From NCBI GenBank assembly GCA_004335835.1, contig RWJK01001802.1, positions 1-42,957 of the forward strand: 42,957 nucleotides of DNA. Reading direction: 5' to 3'. This DNA is from Scenedesmus sp. ARA3. Its lineage: Eukaryota; Chlorophyta; Chlorophyceae; Sphaeropleales; Scenedesmaceae. Below the pieces are notes generated by a model, which did no database searches, had not been told where the DNA came from, and saw nothing but the letters and a program-made list of their open reading frames with translations. Shown piece after piece: positions 32,002 to 42,957 of this stretch. Made by a program: the position numbers and the translations under genes. Position 1 is the stretch's first letter. Every line of letters starts with the position of its first letter.

Positions 32002-33068
32002 GGTACCAGCCGTCTCAGCACGCGCCAGACACTGCTGCTCCAGCATGCATTTCACGCACGCCAGCCTGCATCAGCCAGGACCCTCCAAGTGCTGGCAATG
32101 CGGCACAAGCCCTCTCAAGGACTATGCGGGTGATACTAAGAAAAGCACAGCTGCACACTTCTAAGGATCCTCAACAGATCAAGTCCATGCATGTGCTGCT
32201 TTGGTGTGACTGTCCCATGGTGTACTTCGTTTCAGATACGCAACTTTCTGCATCCTGACCAAGTGCAGCACTCCAGTAATGCATCCCATGAACCACTACA
32301 TTGCACGCTAGCCATACCAGGTGTGCTGTCCATGTGCTGCATTCCTCCCCCGCAGCAATACGCTCTGCACCACCCCAAATGTATTATCCCTGCATTGCTG
32401 CTACTCTTATATGCCCCCAGCGCCCACCTGCTCCTGTAAAAGAAGCCATAGGCAAAAAGCTCCTCCATGTTGCCTCGCTTGATCTCCTCTGGCTTAGCAC
32501 CCCTGAACCATGTGGACAGGTACTGCTGCAGGAACTCCAGCTGGCAGGGCTGCCCCCTGGTGAATGACATGAAGCGGCGGAACAGCGCATAACACTCGTC
32601 CGTGTTTTTCGCTGCCGGCGACTGCGCTGCGCTGCAGGTCGCATTCCAGCGCCGGTACGCCGGCAGGTACCAGAAGAGGTAGAATGCGAGCTCAGCTGCG
32701 AGCCACGCTGCTGCTGCAGCCAGTGCTGCCAGCTGGATCCAAGCTGGGACAGCTGCTGCTGCAGCCTGCAGGGCTGTAGCAGGTGCTGTTGCGGCTTGAA
32801 GGAGCCAGTGAAGCTGCTCTGTGATGTGCTGCTGCTGCAGCTTCCTGCCAGCCCATGCCCCAGTGAAGGTCACTAGCAGGGAGCCAGCAGTGCTGTAAGA
32901 TGATGACCGAGAGTCCGGCGCCTGCTGCCATGAGCTCGCCGCGCGACATAACAGCAACAGCGCTGCAGCTGTAGTGAAAAGCAGCTGCAGGCGCGCTGCA
33001 CTGACACGGGCGGGTGGTCCTGATGCCCAGGCAGCGCCAGAGCGCTGCTTCTGCGCGCCGGGGTTCAT
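29133..33068 (-). CDS. Membrane-associated alpha/beta hydrolase
   Basis: Six exons, 33068-32428, 31964-31725, 31372-30947, 30606-30505, 30201-30096 and 29906-29133, have GT-AG ends and matching phases and give 762 residues. The N-terminal part has hydrophobic segments (LQLLFTTAAALLLLC and WLAAELAFYLFWYLPAY) and a conserved-looking region with FRRFMSFTRGQPCQLEFLQQ. The hydrolase fold follows: oxyanion region IVFIHGVAG (His320), nucleophile elbow VVAHSYGTLVGG (Ser386), acid VVLSGADALV (Asp487) and DLIHGGFMLDHD (His514). All catalytic residues are present, so it should be an active lipase or esterase; the substrate is unknown. After the last His comes a tail of about 240 residues rich in Ala, with a 13-Gln run and Ser-rich blocks. 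A TATA-like element lies unusually close to the start codon. Confidence 0.87.
30205..30286 (-). repeat. Intronic triplet tract, sense-strand (CTG)n, at a 3' splice site
   Basis: About 27 CAG units on the plus strand read CTG in the direction of the hydrolase gene. The tract runs directly into the acceptor CTGCAG| of the exon at 30201. Confidence 0.9.
31575..31710 (-). repeat. Longest intronic triplet tract, sense-strand (CTG)n
   Basis: A nearly pure plus-strand CAG tract of more than 100 bases, with a few GCTGCAG interruptions on its left, starts about 15 bases after the donor at 31725 of the hydrolase gene. It creates long artificial poly-Ala, poly-Ser and poly-Gln frames that are not genes. 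Confidence 0.9.
31965..32000 (-). repeat. Intronic triplet tract at the 31964 acceptor
   Basis: About eleven CAG units on the plus strand (CTG in the sense of the gene) directly precede the CTGCAG| acceptor of hydrolase exon 2. Confidence 0.88.
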
Positions 33069-33094
33069 GATGATCGCGCCGCAGCACTTGACGG

Positions 33095-33102
33095 TTTATA
33101 TA
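33095..33102 (-). promoter_or_regulatory. TATA-like element of the hydrolase gene
   Basis: The minus strand reads TATATAAA only about 27 bases before the hydrolase ATG at 33068. If this is the TATA box, the 5' UTR would be close to zero length. It may otherwise be fortuitous. Confidence 0.35.
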
Positions 33103-33648
33103 CTCAAGCGCGGACTGGAACAACGCCTTGCATAGCCAGAGCGGGCCCAATCTCTGACTCGAGGAAGGTTGAGTAAACTGGTTCTAAAAGACTTCCTGAG
33201 ACAGCACGGAGCTCAGTAATACTGCAAATGCTTTTGAAAATAAATGTGAGGCACTTGATCAAATCAGCCGGACAGAAGCCTGCGATGAAGAGAAGCCGTG
33301 CTAGACACAGCTGGCAAAGACCATCAGCCGTTATCAACGCCTAAAACAATCAATCATTTGATTAACATGACAAAGGTGATGAGACCAAAGCAGTGCAGGA
33401 CGTCGATGAGCACCCCCGACTTGTCATACACCGGCGCACGCCATCAGTGTCAGCATGATTGTATCAACGGCCTCACAAGGGACAATACCTTCTGTTTGAG
33501 CAACAAACTGCGTTAGCAGCGCATGTTGCTTGATTCTGACGACCCTGCGGTCAACGGTCCAACAACTGCTGCCACGGAGCACTAAAATGCGACATCCACG
33601 GCGAATAAAGCTCAAAAAACCACCATCAAGCAGCAGCTGATAAATGCA

Positions 33649-33798
33649 AGCTTTCATATGCTGGTACACGAACAGTGGAGTACCCTGCATGGCACTTTGT
33701 GTCCAGGGATTGATGGACAGCAGCATTGGGCCACGTGTGTACATGATAGCGTCCACGTTCATGAGCTTTAACTGCAAGTATATAACATCTGGTTGTGT
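33649..33798 (-). pseudogene. Possible relic of a myosin motor-head segment
   Basis: Within an open frame on this strand, the segment beginning QPDVIYLQLKL and continuing DAIMYTRGPMLLSINPW resembles the start of the myosin motor, where families read roughly EPxVLxxLxxR...IYTYxGxxLxxxNP. The similarity stops after about 50 residues. No P-loop GESGAGKT segment was found in any frame nearby, and I see no partner exons. It is either a decayed gene piece or a chance resemblance. Confidence 0.35.
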
Positions 33799-34499
33799 TT
33801 GAAGCTGAGCTGCGGCTGTGCTGGACACCAAGAGCACTGTAAAGCGCACAACATCTGCCACTGGCTGGCAGCCAGCACCAGGTGCACTGCAGTGGTGGTA
33901 CGCTGCTGCAGGAGCCCTGCTGAGCGCCAATTGTCGCGAATGACCAAAACCCTGCACCGTGCATGGAATGAATGCAGAGAAGGGGGGCTATGCAGCTCGA
34001 GCGGAGTATTTCTGTCTCGCGTCCCATCCCTCTTTCGACCGTTTTACAGCTGTAGCTACAGTGGCCTATAGGTCACCCACAATGCATTGCATGCAGTACT
34101 GTGCCCTGCGTCGGTTGCTACTGCAGCTCTGCTGGTGCCCCACCCACTTACGAACGAACATCTGGTAATAACACCTTCTGATGATGAAGAGGCCCGTCAC
34201 ACGCGGTACTGGGCTGCAGCTGTCCGCACCCCTGCCACTAGCACTGTTGCTGTACGGTACAAGTGCGGCGTGTTCGACTGTGCAGCCTGTTGCAGTAGCT
34301 GCTTGGCACGTTCTGCAGACATACAGCACCTGATCTTGCAAGGTTTCTGCAGCACACACGGTCAAAGCAGGGCGTTACAAATGCAGTAGTTTGGTCCCAG
34401 GTTACACTTGTACAACCATCTCATCAACCTCACATCCTCCAACATGACTAATGGATGTCCAGCTGCTGGCAAATCTCAGCAAGAACCGCACTCGCTGGC

Positions 34500-36710
34500 A
34501 TCAGCAGAATGTATAAGACAGTGAATCCAAGCATGCCTATGCGGTGCACACAGCAGGCATGCCTGCCTCCTGCCGCAACTTGTCTACTGCTGCTGGTCTC
34601 ACGCGCAAGTGAGCCAGAATGATCATCAACTACTTTCAAAGATTGCCACCTCATGCCATAGGGCCCCATGCATTGGGCTTGTAATGCCGTGGAGCTTATG
34701 CACAGTAGATACGGGTCAACCTACTGTTCCCTGGCCACAATGTATGACGGCAATGGGAACTATTTTGCATGCAGGCACAGGAGGTCCCTGTGGTATCGTC
34801 ATGATGCCATCATCGGTAAATCATGTACAGTAATCCAGGTGGCATGCAGACTGCCACTCTGCCCACGCAAGCCATCGCATCACACGCCGCATTAGCTGCA
34901 GCAGTATCAAGAATTGCAGGTAACATACATTGCAGTAGCAGCATTGGTGCATCAAGTTGGGCAGCGTGGCACACAAGCTTTGCCAGCCAAAAATCCAGCC
35001 AAGAAACGTTGCTGTTAATCTACAAGATCAGTTTCAGCACATAAATCAAAGCCGTGTTGTGCAACAAGTGTACCCTTTTATTCTTCAGCATGTGGATGCT
35101 GCAACATGGCATGAGTCATACATGTTGCATTTTGAGACAGAAACAACAGCACACAGCTGCAATGTACAAGACAGCCTCCTGCTGGACCAGCCTTAAGCAA
35201 GGCTCCCTCCTGACAGGAAGCATCAAACACAGAGGTCATCAAACAAGCCCAATTTGCCACATGTCAACACTGCACAAATAACGCACTGCAACTGCAACCA
35301 ATGCAGTTGGAGCTGCTGCTGCCATGTTGTGAGAGAAGAGTGGAGCACACACCACACAGATGCAATCTCTCTGTCGAGAAACGTACAGCGATGTTGTCTA
35401 GGACGCCACCAAGTGCAGCAGCACGATACAACACCAAACCACGCTTGCCCATGTACCAGATGCACACGTCAGATATCAAACTTTTCCGAACGTACAGCAC
35501 CTGCAGGTGCACATTGTGACGATGACACATATACACATAAACCGTGCGCATTTGAAACCTGACCTGGTGCTTGCAGACATGCAGCTCACAGCCTGCGGCC
35601 GGCTGCTGCCTTGGCAAAGTAGGGCGCGCAGTCAGGGTGGATGTGGCCAAACTTGGCCCACATCTTGCAGTAGTGAGGCACCTCCACAATGACAATTTCT
35701 GTCTTCTTCTTGGCTGGTGCAGGGGCAGGTGCAGGTGCAGGTTTGGGCTTCTCCTCCTCTTTCTTAGCGGGGGCTGGCGCAGCCTTGGTCACCTGAGCAA
35801 ATGTGATGACAGCAGCAGCAGCAGCCTCAGCAGCGGGGCCCCGGGGTTGGCTTGTGAGGTGTGTTATAGGGCTGATCTGGAGGTTTGACACGTATATGTA
35901 AGGCTGTTGTGTTGATTGCAATCGACATGCACTGAACTGCAGATTGTTCGAACAGATGATCGTGATGCTTCATTCTCTGCCTTTCAGGAATGGCAGGTGC
36001 AACCTTTGGCAGCAGCTGCACATGTGCGTACACTCACTGCAGGGATGCTGCATGGCCAGCCAGCATATGGTTTCACAAGGTAATCTTGCAAGTATAGTTG
36101 ACAACCTGCTGGCTGCTGCATTACCAATGTGTCAACGGGGCAACAGAGCTGCGGCAGCCTCTGCTTAGCACTGCTGCTCACCAATTCAAATGTGACAGTC
36201 TTGGTGACAGTCTTGGCGTAGCCTAGCAGGCGACGTGGGACGCCTGGGAATGCATAAACAACACTAACAGGTTAAATTCAAATGTAACAGCATGTAAGGT
36301 GCATGTGCTTTCTCATTCGGCCTCGAGCTGGACTGTAACCGCTGTGGAAGGCTACTGCTCCATCCATCGCCTGCTACAGCCGAGTTGCTCTATCCACCTA
36401 CCGGAAGGTGCGACAGAGGTCATTTCGATGCTTTCGGCATTGGTCTGGCTGGCAGCGATGGCCAGAAGTGCCAGCAGGCACAGCAGAGCAGCCTTGCAGG
36501 ACATCGTCTTTGTGCTCATCAGTGCCTGAGCAGGATAGGATGAATCAAAAGGTTGTATCGGTGACTGCTACCGACCGATTGCATTCGACTTGGTGGTCTG
36601 CAGCTCATATGGCTCGAGCTGTAGGCGCTGAAATGAACCTGGCACCGACGCTTGGGCCTCGGCATGGCAGTGGCATTGAGTAGGAGCCTTGTGACCTTTG
36701 CTGTTCGTGT
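34500..36710. repeat. Segmental duplication unit A
   Basis: This unit carries the first secreted-protein gene and its flanks. It resembles the unit at about 37390-39730 in promoter sequence (TATGGCTCG near 36608 and CTGGCACCGACGCTT near 36640), in all three exons and in the 3' flank (GCAACTTGTCTACTGCTGCT near 34575; TGCTGCAACATGGCATGAG near 35097). The start codons of the two genes are 3,045 bases apart. Confidence 0.75.
35586..36504 (-). CDS. Small secreted Pro/Ala-rich protein, copy A
   Basis: Three exons, 36504-36402, 36243-36182 and 35792-35586, give 123 residues. The N-terminus MSCKAALLCLLALLAIAASQ is a clear signal peptide with likely cleavage after TNA. Exon 2 encodes VPRRLLGYAKTVTKTVTFEL. 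Exon 3 encodes a Lys/Pro/Ala linker (PAPAPAPAPAKKK) and a compact C-terminal block with VEVPHYCKMWAKFGHIHPDC and a final AGRRL. Two Cys and several His could form a disulfide or bind metal (inference). I do not recognise the family. The paralogue at 38616-39549 has the same exon structure, with exon 1 of identical length, which strongly supports the model. A Met 15 bases upstream is in frame, but copy B lacks it, so the Met at 36504 is preferred. Confidence 0.8.
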
Positions 36711-38430
36711 GGCATGCCCACAGTCACTTATTAGTCTTGAAAATCCGCCAGCCAGTCGGCTTTGATTAGCCATCATGCAGTTCGTTGCAATAACCTTGGA
36801 CTCTGGTCGAAACTGTCGACACAACGTCGTTCCCGCTGCTGCACAGATGCAGCACAGTCACTAGTATGCACCACACACTCAAATATCATTCGCTTGCACT
36901 GAAATCCATGTATATTACGTTGCAGTAACAATCTATATACCTTGCTTCTGCCCGTGGCCGTTCAACACATCACCACTGCAGCAGCCTGCTGCACTGAGTG
37001 TAAGTCAAGACACAGCAGTAACTGGTTACGCCCAGGCTGCTACCAGCCACTGGTAGAATCGTCTAAGATTTTTATGTGTGGAACTGCAGGCCTAAAATCG
37101 CTGGATGCACACTACAGCACATCAAAACTTGCCATGTGCGCATGCAGTGAACAAAGGACCAACTTTGAGGAGCACAAGCCAACACCGTCACACCAAAAAC
37201 TACCAACCAACTGGCATGGTAGTTGTTGCAGCGCAACTACATGCATCCCATCAGAGACAAAGCAGCCAAGCAGCAGGTGAATCACCCTGCTTATCGTAGC
37301 GCATGTAATGCGCCATTGACACAACACTGCTGTTGAACTCAGGGTTTGTGTGGGATTGCTGTGACTTGCATTTGTCATCATTTGTAGCATGTGACCGCCG
37401 CCAACTGCAACTTGTGTACTGCTGCTCGTCTCGTTTGCATACACGTGTAAGCCAAATTTGAGCGTCAACCGCTTGTACAAAGGGCCGCCTCAGGCCATTG
37501 ACTGGATGCAATGCCATGGAGCGTGCAGCAATGAAGAGGAGTCAACGTACTGTGTGCTGCAGCAGCTGCCTCCAACCCAATCTTGGCCATGGCAACAGTA
37601 TGCATGGCAAAAGCGGAAGTGCCAAGGGCACTGAGTGATCTGCCTCCTACAATGGTGCAAGTGGCATGTAGCTTGCAGCATTCCCTGCACAGTCAGTGGC
37701 ATCTCACTCTGGTACTAGTGCAGTACTGCACCAGCTGCAGCAGTGGTGCATGAGACTGTGGCATGGCACACAGGTTTTGCCAGCCCAGCATGCAGCCCAT
37801 AACGCGTCAGCATACCACAAGATGAGCTTCAGCACCGACAGATGATCATCGCGCTCTTGAGTGCGTGATGCACTACATGGTGTGATGGACGCCCCCTTTT
37901 ATGATGCAGAATGCGAGATGCTGCAACACGGCATGAGCCATACCTGTCCTACCTCCAAAACAACCACCTGCGTACAGTTGCAATGACTATACCGCCCCCG
38001 CTAGTAGAACAGCCTTGTGCACTGTACTAGCACAGCCTTGTGCAAGGGCACGCCTGCCAGCTGGCACTGCAGTGGCATACACCATCAAACTTGCTGATTG
38101 TGCTGGCTGTGCTGCGAAAGCAACGTGTACAAACGCACTGCCAGGTGCATGCAAGTCCAACTGCTGCTGCCCAGTTGCAATAGACTGTGTGTGTGACATG
38201 TGGAGCACAACTAGAAGACACGCAAGATGCAATACACTCTGTCAGCAAAATCGCACACGCTATGTATCTGGCAGCCACCTAGTGCAGCATTGTATTACAG
38301 CACCGGACCACGCCTGCCCATTCACCTGCTGCACTTGCCAACTGTCAAATGTGTAGACCGTGCAGCAGCTGTACGTTTGCATTCAGTAACACCAGCCATG
38401 CATGTGAATCTTGGTGCAACTTGACTTGAC
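36505..38430. other. Intergenic between the two secreted-protein genes
   Basis: The left end (36505-36720) should contain the promoter of copy A. The right part (from about 37390) resembles the 3' flank of copy A and should be the 3' region of copy B. The short open frames on both strands show no domain. I see no separate gene. Confidence 0.5.
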
Positions 38431-38437
38431 ACTCACA

Positions 38438-38465
38438 GACATGCAGCTCACAGCCTGCGCCCAGC
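38438..38465 (-). repeat. Remnant of the ancestral 3' end of copy B
   Basis: GACATGCAGCTCACAGCCTG matches the stop-codon region of copy A near 35577 exactly, but lies about 165 bases beyond the true stop of copy B at 38616. A short tandem duplication of the last exon seems to have produced the stop in use now, leaving the older end as 3' UTR. Confidence 0.6.
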
Positions 38466-38615
38466 CGCCCTAAAGTGACCCATGTATTGGTGGTGTATGT
38501 ACCGAACCCCGGAGACTACACCACACTCTGCAACAAGTGGATGAGGTCGACAGTAGTGCTACACACACGCAGCAAACTGTCATGCCAACAGCAACACCTG
38601 CCAGCCGCACTAGAT

Positions 38616-39549
<934 letters not shown>

Positions 39550-40724
39550 CGTGTTTGTGATCAGCAGTGATCAGTGCCTAAGCAAGGTATAATGAAGCGC
39601 AAGACTGTGCAATGCCACTGCTACTGGTTGAACTCCAGTGGCTATATGGCTCGGGCGTTTGGGCGGGCCCGCCCAATGCCCGGGCATTGAACCTGGCGCC
39701 GACGCTTTGGTCTCGGAATCGGCAGGCCGGTCGCAGGGCCAGGCTCGGACCTTCAGAAACAACTGTCAAGGATGTTTGCATGCACACCAAGCTTACCATA
39801 ATCGTAACTGCATGAACACACAACCTTGGACCTTCGGCTGACCAGCTGAGCAGCGGTGCCTGCTGATGGTAGCACAGTCACTAGAAGGCAACTTGACCAT
39901 CACTCAGTGCAAGCAAATCTCTAGAGATGTGAATGATACACATGGTGAATAGTGTACACCAGAATCGTTACATGCAGATACTGCCAAGAGGGAACATAAA
40001 CACAACGAGAGCAAGAGAGCAGCGGAACTTGAACTTGAACGTGGCTGCCAGTCACTGAGTGGGCATCACCTCCAGAAGCCTGGAGACCCTGGGTGTGCAC
40101 CACAGCATGCTGCGTGCGCACTTGCATGCAAATCAATTGATCAGACTGTTATACTGTTGTTACAAATTCTTTCAGAGCACTGTACCACCCACAAGTCTCA
40201 ATATACCAGACAACGCCTGGTGCTAAGACTACGCATGCATTTTTGTTACCGTAGGGTCAAAGTCATAGCACTCCCGCCATTTAAAACACGCCAATGCTTA
40301 TGCCATCAACGTCACCTATACTGTCCCACAAACCACTGCATGCCATCCATTTGCACACCACGTGCCACTCCATCACAACTACTGTCAAACGCAGCCAAGC
40401 AGCTGCTGCAGAAACCCCACTGCTGTCCCAGCCGCATCTGTTTGTGTCGGCTGCCGCATGCTGTGAACCAGTCAACAACGCTACAATGAACTGTCTGCAG
40501 TGCCTGTTGGTGTGCTCCAGGTCTGGCAGCTGTTGCAGCACGGACTCCATCACAGCATCACCATGTTCATCGTCTTCACACCACCAGTCAGTGTCTCTGG
40601 CAGCTGTTGCACCCGGACACGATCCCAGCATCACCAAAATTGTCTTCACACCACCAGTCAAGTTACAACAACAGCGCCAACATATGCAGCATGCCCTGTG
40701 CTGTGTGCCAACACACACCACACA
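39550..40724. other. Intergenic: copy B promoter side and RING gene 3' flank
   Basis: The left part is promoter-side sequence shared with copy A. The right part is the 3' UTR of the RING gene, with a short direct repeat of TTCACACCACCAGTCA at 40573 and 40645. No gene is supported. Confidence 0.5.
40663..40667 (-). terminator. TGTAA poly(A) signal of the RING gene
   Basis: The minus strand reads TGTAA about 60 bases after the stop codon at 40725, a normal distance for the chlorophycean poly(A) signal. Confidence 0.5.
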
Positions 40725-42941
40725 TCACCAGCTACTGCCTGCGCCGCCGCCACCACGGCTGCTGCCGCCGCCAAAGTAAGCCGAGCTGCTGGCGCCGCTC
40801 CGCCCAGCCACCTCCAGCTGCTGCTGCCGCGCCGGGTTGCGCGCCTCAAAGCGCTGCACGATGCCCATGTCCAGATTGCGGCCTGATGCGATGTCCTCCT
40901 CCCAAGCATACACCATGGGGCTGCGTAACAGCGGCAGCAGCAGCAGCAGCAGCAGCAAACATGTGAGATTGACCACGCCCATGTCCAGGTTGCGGCGTGC
41001 AGCAATGTCTTCTCCCAAGCATACACCATGGGGCTGCAAGAGCAACAAACAGCGGCAGCAGCAGCAGGCGGGAAAGGAAGCATCAGATACATGTAACAGA
41101 GCGCAGCATGCACAGCAAAGGCTTGGTAGACGATGTAGTGACTTCTAACAAGCAAGTGGCCAGCATCTCTTCCTGTGAAGCCGGAGACACACAAGGTTTG
41201 CAGCACTGCAGACGCAGGTACGTCCCTCGTCTATCAACGCAGCACTCGACACGCTGTGCACCCACCTGGTGACGTATTCCGGGTACAGCGTGTGCAGCCG
41301 GCGCAGCCTGAAACCCAGCTCAGGCAGCCACACCTGCAGCGGCAGCAGCAGCAGTAGCAGCAGCAGGTGTGTGGTCAGGCCGTAGCATCTGAGCAGATCA
41401 CTTGCAGCCTGTCAAGGACGCTTGAAAGCAAGCATCACGCCACCTTGCTGCACCTTCTGAATCTGGTCCTGGATCTAGCCGGAATCTGCTGGCAGTGAAG
41501 TGAGCTGGGTGTGCTAATAACGGCGGCTGCCATGAGTCATGGCCCAAGCTATGATGATTTGCGAGCCCGCAACACACCAACGGCACAGTACATGTCAGCC
41601 AAGCCACGCACCTGCTGCACCAAACACACAATGCAGTACAAACAAACAAGCAGACAACATTCAAGCCACGCACCTGCTGCTGGATGACGTCCTGCTGTGC
41701 CCTTAGGCCGTTGCCTGCAGCGCCGCATGACGCCGGCGGCGCGTCTGCTGGCGTCTGCTGCTCCTGGTCCTCTAGGTCCTTACGGCAGATGGGGCAGTTG
41801 GTGTGGCTCTTCAGCCACCTGCAGGGGTGGAAAAGAACAACAAAACAGCAACAGCAGGCTGGTCAGTAATGCTTTTCCATGGATGCAAACACTTGCAAGT
41901 GGCCAAATACCCACAGACTGCACCAAGGGAGCACTGCCCTCAACCCCAAACTGCCACTGACAGGTTGCAACGCGGGGAGAAAGGGTCCCCAGATGCGGCA
42001 ACGCAACAACGCATATTTGGGACAGTTACAACGTAAGCCAAAAGCCCAGTACTCACTCGCTGATACAGGGGTCGCAGAAGGCATGCCCGCAGCGCAGCAC
42101 CAACGGCTTCCTCACAACATGGTCCTTGCCAGACGCCGACTTGGCCACGCGCCTGCTGCTGCTGCTGCCGGCCTCCGCTGCCGCTGCGCTGCTACTGCTG
42201 CCGGCGCCAGCACCACTGCTCAGCAGCGGTGCCGAGGGTGCGGCGGCATCTGCAGCAGCATCGTTTGCGCTGCTGCTGCCGCTTGCTGCTGCTGCTGCTG
42301 CTGCAGTGCCTGCTGGTGCTGGCTGGTCAAAGTCTTCCAGGCAGATGGGGCAGCTGGTGGCAGCGTACTGGCGGGAACGGATTGCTGCCTGATTGCGCTT
42401 GATGGCATCGAGCTTGCTGGCGCAGCGCTGCAGTTGTAAATGACACGTCACGTACAGCAAGGCAAGTGTCAACACAATGCTGAGTGAGCGAGCTATTGGT
42501 GGGTTTCAAAGAGCAGCTGCAACATACGCAGCACGCAGCTGCACTCATGCACCGGCCACAGTGCACAACTGCGTGCAAGACTACTGCTATTCAGACCACC
42601 CGCCTTACCCCGTGCATTGCACGCAGCTGCACCCACTTCGCAAGGCGCACATGTATGCAAGGTGCTTCCACTTCCCTAACCAGGCAGCACCCAAGCTCTC
42701 AACTAAACCCGTGAACCCCTTGAACCCACCTTGAAGCGCAACTGCTCCCTGTCCTGGGTGAACCAGGCCCAGCCAGACACCATGCGGCAAACTAAATGAT
42801 TAGGTGAAAGCATGCAGCTCATACAAATATAACTCATGCCTCACCCACCTTGAAGCGCACCTTTTCTCTGTCCTGGGTGAAAAAGACCCAGCCAGACACC
42901 GCAGCCACGATCATGCAGAAGAAGGCATATGCCAAATGCTT
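40725..42941 (-). CDS. Membrane-anchored RING-type E3 ubiquitin ligase, 5' partial
   Basis: Visible exons are 42941-42849, 42427-42057, 41818-41674, 41333-41266 and 40920-40725, all in matching phase, giving about 290 residues; earlier exons lie beyond the window. A hydrophobic segment AYAFFCMIVAAVSGWVFF precedes DREKVRFK, then KLDAIKRNQAAIRSRQYAA. The RING finger follows as SCPICLEDF, RCGHAFCDPCISEWLKSH and NCPICRKDLED, a complete C3HC4 (RING-HC) ligand set. The first loop, normally up to about 39 residues, is stretched to about 80 by an Ala/Ser-rich insert. Further on are LPELGFRLRRLHTLYPEYVT and YAWEEDIASGRNLDMG, then a Gly/Ser-rich end. It should transfer ubiquitin at an internal membrane; substrate unknown. 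The 42941 acceptor is the weakest junction. Confidence 0.82.
40970..41040 (-). repeat. Decayed upstream copy of the last RING exon
   Basis: CAAGCATACACCATGGGGCTG and flanking bases repeat the start of the exon at 40920 about 114 bases upstream in the sense of the gene, behind its own TTGCAG. Small deletions break the frame after YAWE, so it is a dead copy. Confidence 0.85.
41600..41625 (-). repeat. Downstream copy of the 41674 donor edge
   Basis: AAGCCACGCACCTGCTGC at 41602 and at 41664 is the same exon end plus donor (sense CAGCAG|GTGCGTGGCTT). The copy in the intron is short. Confidence 0.6.
42732..42790 (-). repeat. Downstream copy of the 42849 exon end
   Basis: The minus strand repeats GTGTCTGGCTGGGCCTGGTT through CGCTTCAAG|GTGGGT, the end of the membrane-segment exon, about 117 bases downstream. 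Both copies are open and both keep the donor; the one at 42849 also has the full hydrophobic segment and was preferred. Confidence 0.8.
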
Positions 42942-42957
42942 CTACTCCGATGAAGCA

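Larger units (their letters stand above)
33069..35585. other. Intergenic: hydrolase promoter side and duplicated 3' flank
   Basis: Apart from the possible myosin relic at 33649-33798, I see no coding sequence. From about 34500 rightwards the sequence resembles 37390-38460 in patches; it is the downstream flank of the first secreted-protein gene and belongs to the tandem segmental duplication. Confidence 0.5.

Overview
The window looks like nuclear DNA of a green alga, most likely a chlorophycean close to the Scenedesmaceae (inference). The reasons are intron-dense genes with GT-AG introns, very abundant CAG/CTG triplet tracts, TGTAA-type poly(A) signals, a composition well below that of Chlamydomonas in GC, and plant or algal protein families: a TOM2A-like tetraspanin, a chlorophyte-style receptor nucleotide cyclase and a membrane RING ligase. 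No bacterial-style operons, tRNA, rRNA or CRISPR array were recognised.

Layout. 1-400: tail of an unrecognised gene with a tandem TGTAA poly(A) signal. 2200-3982 (-): tetraspanin-like membrane protein, three exons. 4620-4934 (+): intronless roadblock/LC7 dynein light chain, divergent from the tetraspanin. 6779-23674 (+): one very large receptor gene. I could reconstruct 24 exons with all splice phases matching (about 2,702 aa). It encodes a signal peptide, a leucine-rich-repeat ectodomain, a Ser-rich stalk, a Cys-rich juxtamembrane segment, one transmembrane helix and two class III nucleotide cyclase domains interrupted by long Ser/Ala/Gln-rich inserts. 23675-29132: gene-poor. 29133-33068 (-): six-exon membrane-associated alpha/beta hydrolase (762 aa) with an intact Ser-Asp-His triad. 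33069-35585: gene-poor, with a possible myosin-head relic. 35586-36504 and 38616-39549 (-): tandemly duplicated three-exon genes for small secreted proteins of a family I do not recognise. 40725-42957 (-): membrane-anchored RING-type E3 ligase whose 5' end lies outside the window.

Three observations stand out. First, the two cyclase domains are complementarily degenerate: C1 keeps both metal-binding Asp but lacks the transition-state Asn/Arg, while C2 has the reverse. This is the logic of animal transmembrane adenylyl cyclases, here placed on an LRR single-pass receptor. Second, introns of three different genes contain decayed copies of the neighbouring exon edge. Acceptor-side copies lie upstream and donor-side copies downstream, often spaced about 100-140 bp. 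Third, triplet tracts are oriented by transcription: the sense strand reads CAG inside exons and CTG inside introns, and CTG tracts often run directly into the 3' splice site.

The genes do not form an obvious pathway. The receptor cyclase is a plausible cell-surface sensor, and the tandem secreted proteins are candidate wall or matrix components. All gene models come from reading frames, splice consensus and phase agreement by eye, with no transcript or homology search.
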